Positions 59,169 through 64,000 of a stretch of 64,000 bases of DNA are shown here, in pieces. How positions within the stretch are numbered: position 1 is the stretch's first letter; every line of letters starts with the position of its first letter. The stretch lies in the NCBI GenBank assembly GCA_003254925.1, contig QANZ01021408.1, forward strand, positions 30,310-94,309. The letters are read 5' to 3'. This DNA comes from Chamaecrista fasciculata (Eukaryota > Streptophyta > Magnoliopsida > Fabales > Fabaceae). Made by a program: the position numbers and the translations under genes. The notes beneath the pieces were generated by a model. That model saw nothing but the letters and a program-made list of their open reading frames with translations. It was not told the origin of the DNA and ran no database searches.

Positions 59169-59854
59169 CTCGGTCCAAGGCAGGGGTGTACAAACCGAAG
59201 ATACCATATGTTGGGCTCCTTACTGGAAAATGTTTAAGTCAGCCCAAGTCCAACTACCCCAAGTCCGACTCCCCTCCAAGTCCGCCCAAGTCCGACTCCC
59301 CCAAGTCCGACTACCCCAAGTCCGACTCCCCTCTAGGTCAGCCCAAGTCCGGCTACCCCAAGTCCGACTACCCCAAGTCCGACTCCCCTCCAAGTCAGCC
59401 CAAGTCCGACTACCCCAAGTCCGACTCCCATCTAGGTCAGCCCAAGTCCGGCTACCCCAAGTCCGACTACCTCAAGTCTGACTCCCCTCTTCGGTGTGAA
59501 CCTCTAAGTCAGCCCAAGTCCGACTCCCCTCTTCGGCGTGAACCTCTAAGTAAGCCCAAGTCCGACTCCCCTCTTCGGCATGAACCTACCACAATTACAA
59601 AGACGCCCAAATCAGAGTCCGACTCCCTCTTTCGGCGTGAACCTAACACAATTTCAGAAGCTCTCTCTTCCTCCTGTTGGAAAGCAGCCATGAACGACGA
59701 ATATCGAGCTCTGCAACAGAATCAAACGTGGGTTCTTGTTCCGCCGTCACCACAACAGAAAATTGTTGATTCTAAGTGGATCTTCAAGATAAAATACAAC
59801 ACTGATGGCACTGTTCTTAAGCACAAAGCGAGGCTAGTCGCAAAAGGTTTTTAG
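59162..59854 (+). pseudogene. Copia integrase-RT linker and start of reverse transcriptase
   Basis: Starts MVTRSKAGVYKPK, the usual entry to the Copia RT region. An expanded Pro/Lys/Ser/Asp repeat follows, then CWKAAMNDEYRALQQNQTWVLV and KARLVAKGF. It ends at a TAG (59852-59854) where the family has Gln. The frame is open again immediately after. The stop looks like a C-to-T change. Confidence 0.88.
59230..59590 (+). repeat. PKSDS/PKSDY tandem repeat in the Copia linker
   Basis: About 20 copies of a 15-bp unit cccaagtccgactcc (with variants ...ctac, ...ctcccctc). It encodes PKSDS or PKSDY, with longer 'QPKSGYPKSDYPKSDSP' super-units repeated. Later units include LRREPLS spacers. The repeat is proline-rich and likely disordered. 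Confidence 0.9.
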
Positions 59855-61201
59855 CAGATTCCGGGAATCGATTTCGGCGAGACATTTAGTCCGGTCATCA
59901 AAACCACTACTGTTCGAGTAGTGCTGACACTTGCTACTAGTTTTGGATGGCCAGTCCGACAACTAGATGTGAATAACGCATTTCTCAACGGATATCTTCG
60001 AGAGGATGTTTTTATGAAGCAACCTGAGGGATTTAGAGATCCAAAGCACCCCCAGCATGTTTGTAAACTGGTCAAAGCTCTATATGGACTTCGACAGGCT
60101 CCAAGAGCATGGTTCGATCGGTTGAGAGATACTATAATCAAATGGGGATTTCAGAGTTCCAAAAGTGACATCTCTCTTTTCTTTCTCAAAACAAGTATGT
60201 TAACTGTCTTTGTGCTTATTTACGTTGATGATATCTTAGTGACTGGAAACAATCCCACCTATCTGAATGATTTCATCAAAAGGTTAAATACTCTGTTTGC
60301 ACTAAAGGATTTGGGGACTCTGTCATATTTCTTGGGTATTGAAGTATGTAGGACAAATGAAGGGATGTTTTTTACTCAAGAAAAATATGTGTGTGATATA
60401 TTGAGCAAATTTAATATGAGTAATTGCGCATCAGTGCCTACCCCCATGGTAACAGGTCGGAAGTTTTTTGCAACTGATGGAAAACCAATGGAAAACCCTT
60501 ACCTTTACAGGAAAGCAGTTGGATCACTTCAATATTTAACCACAACACGACCTGACATTGCCTTTGCAGTCAACAAACTGAGTCAGTTTCTAGCAAAACC
60601 TACTGATGTGCATTTTGCCGGAGTAAAAAGAATATTGCGATATTTGCAAGGAACTAGAGATGTTGGACTGCATATTAAACCTGTTAAGTCTTTTAAGCTT
60701 GTAGCTTTCACTGATGCAGATTGGGCTACTGATATTGATGACAGAAGATCAGTTGGGGGTATGTGTACCTATTTAGGTGACACTTTGATTTCTTGGTCTT
60801 CACGGAAGCAGAGAGTTGTCTCAAGGTCAAGTACAGAGTCAGAGTATAGAGCCCTAGCAGATAGTGTAGCAGAACTAAAATGGCTCTGCTCATTACTTAC
60901 AGAATTGGGTTTACACTTGAAGAAGCCCTCAATGGTGTGGTGTGATAACTTGAGTGCAAAAGCTTTAGCTGCTAATCCTGTCCAACATGCTAGAAGTAAG
61001 CATATCGAGATTGACGTGCATTTTGTTCGTGATATGATTATGTCAGGAAGCATTGATGTTCACTACATACCATCTGCTCTCCAAGTCGTTGATTGCTTCA
61101 CTAAAGCATTGACACAAGAACAGTTTGAAAAGAATAGGGACAAACTAGGACTTTGCAGAGTACCGTCCAGTTTGAAGGGAAGAGTTAAAGCAGGTCATTA
61201 A
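59855..61201 (+). pseudogene. Copia reverse transcriptase and RNase H
   Basis: QLDVNNAFLNGYL, then KALYGLRQAPRAWFDR, then the catalytic YVDD at 60221-60232. RNase H follows with AFTDADWATDIDDRRS, SRSSTESEYRAL and HIEIDVHFVRD, and the end DCFTKALTQEQF. Catalytic residues are present and the frame is open to the stop just inside the 3' LTR (61199-61201). Only the upstream stops and frameshift make it unusable. Confidence 0.92.
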
Positions 61202-61397
61202 ATATGTTAATGTGTATTTAGCCTCTGTATAGAATCATTCATTCCTGTATATTCTTAGCCTTATACGTGTACGTCTAGATTGTATTGACAAATCATTGTA
61301 ACAGAATTATGTATTCAGTATTTTCTATATAATACACCTCTGGCATGATGTATTGGAATCATCCAGAATTATTCCCAATTTTGTTATCCTTCTATCT
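61183..61397 (+). repeat. 3' LTR of the complete Copia element
   Basis: Same length and ends as the 5' LTR, preceded by the purine tract. Its first bases overlap the stop codon of the RNase H frame. Confidence 0.93.
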
Positions 61398-61610
61398 CAC
61401 AGAAATAGAATCAAGCAGGTTCTCGGTTCTCATTCTGCTCAATACTGATAATCATTATTGCTTCTTGTTTACAAGTAAAATGAGCTTTTCTTTTCTTGGT
61501 CTTCAGATTTCATTAGCCTAGACTGTGGACTCATGCATACTCCTAGCTACACAGAGAATATTACTGGGATCACTTACCAATCAGACAGAAACTACACAGA
61601 CAGTGGTGTA

Positions 61611-64000
61611 TGTTAGTGTTGTTAGAGTTATTATGAAAGTAGTTGAGGATTTACATTAATTAGGTAGTTAGGAGTATGTATTAATAAGGAGCTCATGACT
61701 TAGCTTCTATATAGATCTCTGTACTTTCATTGAAGAAATAAGAAATTATGACTTAGCTTCTTACATTAACATGGTATCAGAGCCTCCCGTTAAAATTTGG
61801 GTTGTGCTCCTCAATATTTTTGATTGAGTTGTGTGTCATTCCAACTCAACAATTCCTCATTCAAATTTCTTTCCAAATCTGCATTTGTGACTCCTCCAAA
61901 TCAGATCTCTTTTTCGACTCATTCTGAATAAGATTATTCAGAATCTCTCGGCTTTCTCCAGCGTATTCACATCTCCAGGTTACCACTCGCTTAGGTAGGG
62001 TTTTCAGACCCAATCATCTCCGGCCATCATCTCGGGACACGCGCCGGACCACTATGCTCGGAAGCCGCCGACCGTCCAAACCCCGGTGACTCCGCCGTAA
62101 AAGCCGCCGCCACGCGCCGCCACGCGCCACCATCCAGAATCCTGTTTTCTGCACTCGCCGGCGCGTGAGGAGTTTTCCGACGACATTTTCCGACGTTCTC
62201 ACTGTCGTTCAGGTCGCCGGCGCCTTCTCTGTCCATTGTTAGGGTTCGTTTGGCCATCTCTCACCTTTATCATTTTTCAAGTGTGTAAGCTATGGCAAGT
62301 AGTAACACTGGAGGTTCTGATTTTCCTAAGCCAGGTATTTTCTCCACTATTCATAGTGGCACCCCCATTATTACATCTGAAAAATTGCTTGGGGCATCAA
62401 ATTATAAATCTTGGGCTGCATCGGTCAAAGTATGGTTTAGAGGACAAGGTTACTTAGATCATTTAAGTAAACAGGAAAGTGATGTTGCTGAAAAAGAGAG
62501 GCCAAATTGGATAAAAATTGATGCTCAACTTTGTTCATTATTATGGAACTCTATTGATTCTCACTTATTGTCCACATATCAAGCATATGAAACATGTTAT
62601 GATGTATGGAACAGGGTTGCCACTGTCTATAGCAATGATATTCAACGCTTTTATGATGTTTTGTTTAACCTTGTCAATTTCAAGTCCCAGGATTTAGATG
62701 ATAACAGTTATGTGGGTAAGATGGAGGCCCTAAAACATGAATTTAGATCCCTAATGCCATCTACATCATCAATTTCGGATCAAGACAAACAATGGGATAA
62801 ATTTTTTTATGGTGCTGACCTTGATCCATTTACGTCCTGACCGTGAAGCTATAAAAGAACAAATTTTGGGGGGTTCCACTATTCCCACATATGACGATGT
62901 TATTGGTCGTTTGGTTCGCATCTCTTCATCACGACCTGCAAGTGAAAATCGTATCATTCCTCCAGTTGCTGACTCTTCTGCCCTGGTATCTCACAATAGT
63001 GACAAAGGTGGCAAAGGCAGTGGGCGCAAACGCCCACATTGTACTCATTGCAACAGGCTAGGACATACTCGTGATCGTTGTTGGCAACTCCATGGCCGAC
63101 CTCCTCGGCCTGTTAATCTTGTCCAATCTGAAACACCTGCGGATAGTTCTTCAGACTCTATCACTTTGATCGGTAATGATTATCAGGAGTACCTCAAGTA
63201 TCAACAAAGTAAACAATCATCTGTGACTGCCTCAGTTGCTCAGGCTGGAAATGTGACTGCTTGCTTTGCCCGTTCTCCTGACATTGGACCATGGGTGCTT
63301 GACTCAGGTGCTTCCGAACATATTTCTGGTAATAAAAATCTATTTACCAATCTTTCTAGTTCCTCTGCTCTTCCCTTAGTTACTATGGCAAATGGTTGTA
63401 AAACTGCTGCTACAGGGATCGGTCAAGCCCAAATTCTTCCTTCCATATTTGTTGATTCTGTCCTTTATGTCCCTAAGTCTCCATTCAATCTTATTTCTGT
63501 GAGTAAATTAACTCACTCTCATAATTGTTCCATTACCTTTGCTAATGACCGTGTTTCTATCCAGGATCGGAGTACGGGACGGATGATTGGCGTAGGACGT
63601 GAGTCAGGAGGCTTGTATCATCTTTCACCTTCATCTTCTGTTGTTGCGTGCACATCAAGTTGTTCCCCATCACTTCTCCACAACCGTTTGGGACATCCAA
63701 GCCTTTCAAAACTTCGCAAGATGGATGTCTCTCTTTCTACCATGTCTTCCCTTCAATGCGAGTCATGTCAGTTGGGTAAACAAACCCGTGCTTCATTTCC
63801 TAGTAGTCCTAGTAGTCGGTCAACTTTCCCTTTTCAACTTGTTCACTCTGATGTTTGGGGTCCTAGTCGAGTGTCTTCTGTTTTTGGCTTTCGGTATTTT
63901 GTAACCTTTATTGATGATTATTCTTGTTGTACTTGGTTATTTTTAATGAAAAATCATTCTGAGGTATTTGACATTTTCCAGAATTTCTGTGCTGAAATAA
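61611..64000 (+). mobile_element. Second Ty1/Copia element, running off the window
   Basis: 5' LTR 61611-61771 (161 bp) starts TGTTAGTGTTG and ends TTAACA. The primer site TGGTATCAGAGCC follows at 61772-61784. It has a roughly 500-bp leader, GC-rich at 62020-62230, and then gag-pol. The 5 bases before it are gtgta; the partner duplication is outside the window. LTR, primer site and domains are unlike the first element, so it is a separate family. Confidence 0.9.
62292..64000 (+). pseudogene. Copia gag-protease-integrase (second element), one frameshift
   Basis: Gag starts MASSNTGGSDFPKPG, with the conserved LLGASNYKSWAASVKVWF. A run of seven T near 62803-62809 shifts the frame by one base; the first frame ends at 62838-62840 and the second is open to the window end. 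It then shows a zinc knuckle CTHCNRLGHTRDRC (about 63040-63080) and protease WVLDSGASEHIS (about 63293-63328). Integrase entry LLHNRLGHPSLSKL and CESCQLGKQ follow, then HSDVWGPS and FIDDYS. The rest is beyond the window. Confidence 0.9.

Larger units (their letters stand above)
56286..61397 (+). mobile_element. Complete Ty1/Copia retrotransposon with 215-bp LTRs
   Basis: LTRs 56286-56500 and 61183-61397 are equal in length and differ at four positions by my hand comparison. The primer site TGGTATCAGAGCC starts right after the 5' LTR (56501). A purine tract gaagggaag precedes the 3' LTR. CACAG flanks both ends (56281-56285 and 61398-61402). LTR ends are AG...CT (or GT...CT if the duplication is cacaga), not TG...CA. 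Gene order gag, protease, integrase, reverse transcriptase, RNase H is Copia. Coding parts carry two stops and one frameshift, so it cannot make its own polyprotein. Confidence 0.95.
56217..61610 (+). pseudogene. Receptor kinase locus E: exon 1 and start of exon 2, split by Copia insertions
   Basis: 56217-56285 encodes a signal peptide like those of the neighbours (MAQWVFLALLHLIF..., ending VHAQ). The Copia element 56286-61397 interrupts it. After the element the reading resumes at the duplicated cacag, but the continuation reaches a TAG within two codons, so exon 1 was either damaged or used another end. Exon 2 starts at 61507 after ttcag and reads DFISLDCGLMHTPSYTEN, then TYQSDRNYTDSG. At 61611 a second Copia LTR begins. 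The rest of the gene, if any, lies beyond the window. Confidence 0.85.

Noticed and set aside
59230..59481. 83-codon frame rich in PQVRLPS repeats
   Set aside because: It is the shifted reading of the 15-bp DNA repeat in the Copia linker. The frame continuing into reverse transcriptase is the other one.
62800..62815. Programmed frameshift at the run of T in the second Copia gag
   Set aside because: The change needed is a one-base skip, not the usual -1 slip, and Copia polyproteins are normally one frame. A single-base insertion in a homopolymer is simpler.

Overview
This is nuclear DNA from a flowering plant. The evidence is GT-AG introns, a plant TPS-b terpene synthase, a cluster of malectin-like/LRR receptor kinases, Ty1/Copia elements with TGGTATCAGAGC primer-binding sites, tRNA-derived SINEs and an AT-rich intergenic background. 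A eudicot, probably a rosid, fits best. I cannot name the species. All exon structures were built by eye from GT-AG sites, reading phase and comparison between the paralogues inside the window.

Layout. 1-2300: upstream non-coding DNA with a foldback repeat. 2363-6289 (+): an apparently intact seven-exon terpene synthase (621 aa) with a different kind of transposable element in each of introns 1, 2 and 6. 6479-8403: remnant of a non-LTR retrotransposon. 8714-9045: a decayed kinase exon. 10488-16145 (-) and 20850-25364 (-): two intact 13-exon receptor kinases (906 and 888 aa). Between them lies a foldback element with a CACTA transposon nested in it. 27700-27864: a stray malectin-exon fragment. 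31665-37082 (+): a broken receptor kinase that has lost its kinase part. 37101-39373: an LTR-type element bounded by a 5-bp duplication. 41477-42385: a solo LTR. 42400-45185: Tat/Ogre-like LTR and primer-site sequence followed by a degenerate 34-bp tandem array. 47214-47447: a possible small gene. 48795-53440 (-): a receptor-kinase pseudogene with intact kinase exons but a damaged ectodomain. 53603-55604: two Mutator-like foldback elements side by side. 56217 to the end: a fifth receptor-kinase locus, destroyed by one complete Copia element (56286-61397) in exon 1 and a second (61611 to beyond the window) in exon 2.

How it works together. The only plausibly functional genes are the terpene synthase (plastid monoterpene formation), the two receptor kinases (cell-surface sensing and signalling) and perhaps the 77-aa ORF. 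The rest records birth and death in a receptor-kinase cluster (two intact copies, three broken copies, two fragments) and dense transposon activity. The best sequence-level discoveries are a short Helitron-like family with four copies, several long-inverted-repeat Mutator-like elements with recoverable 9-bp target duplications (one carrying gene-like sequence inside its repeats), a CACTA element nested in a foldback, and a Copia element whose LTRs do not start TG and end CA.
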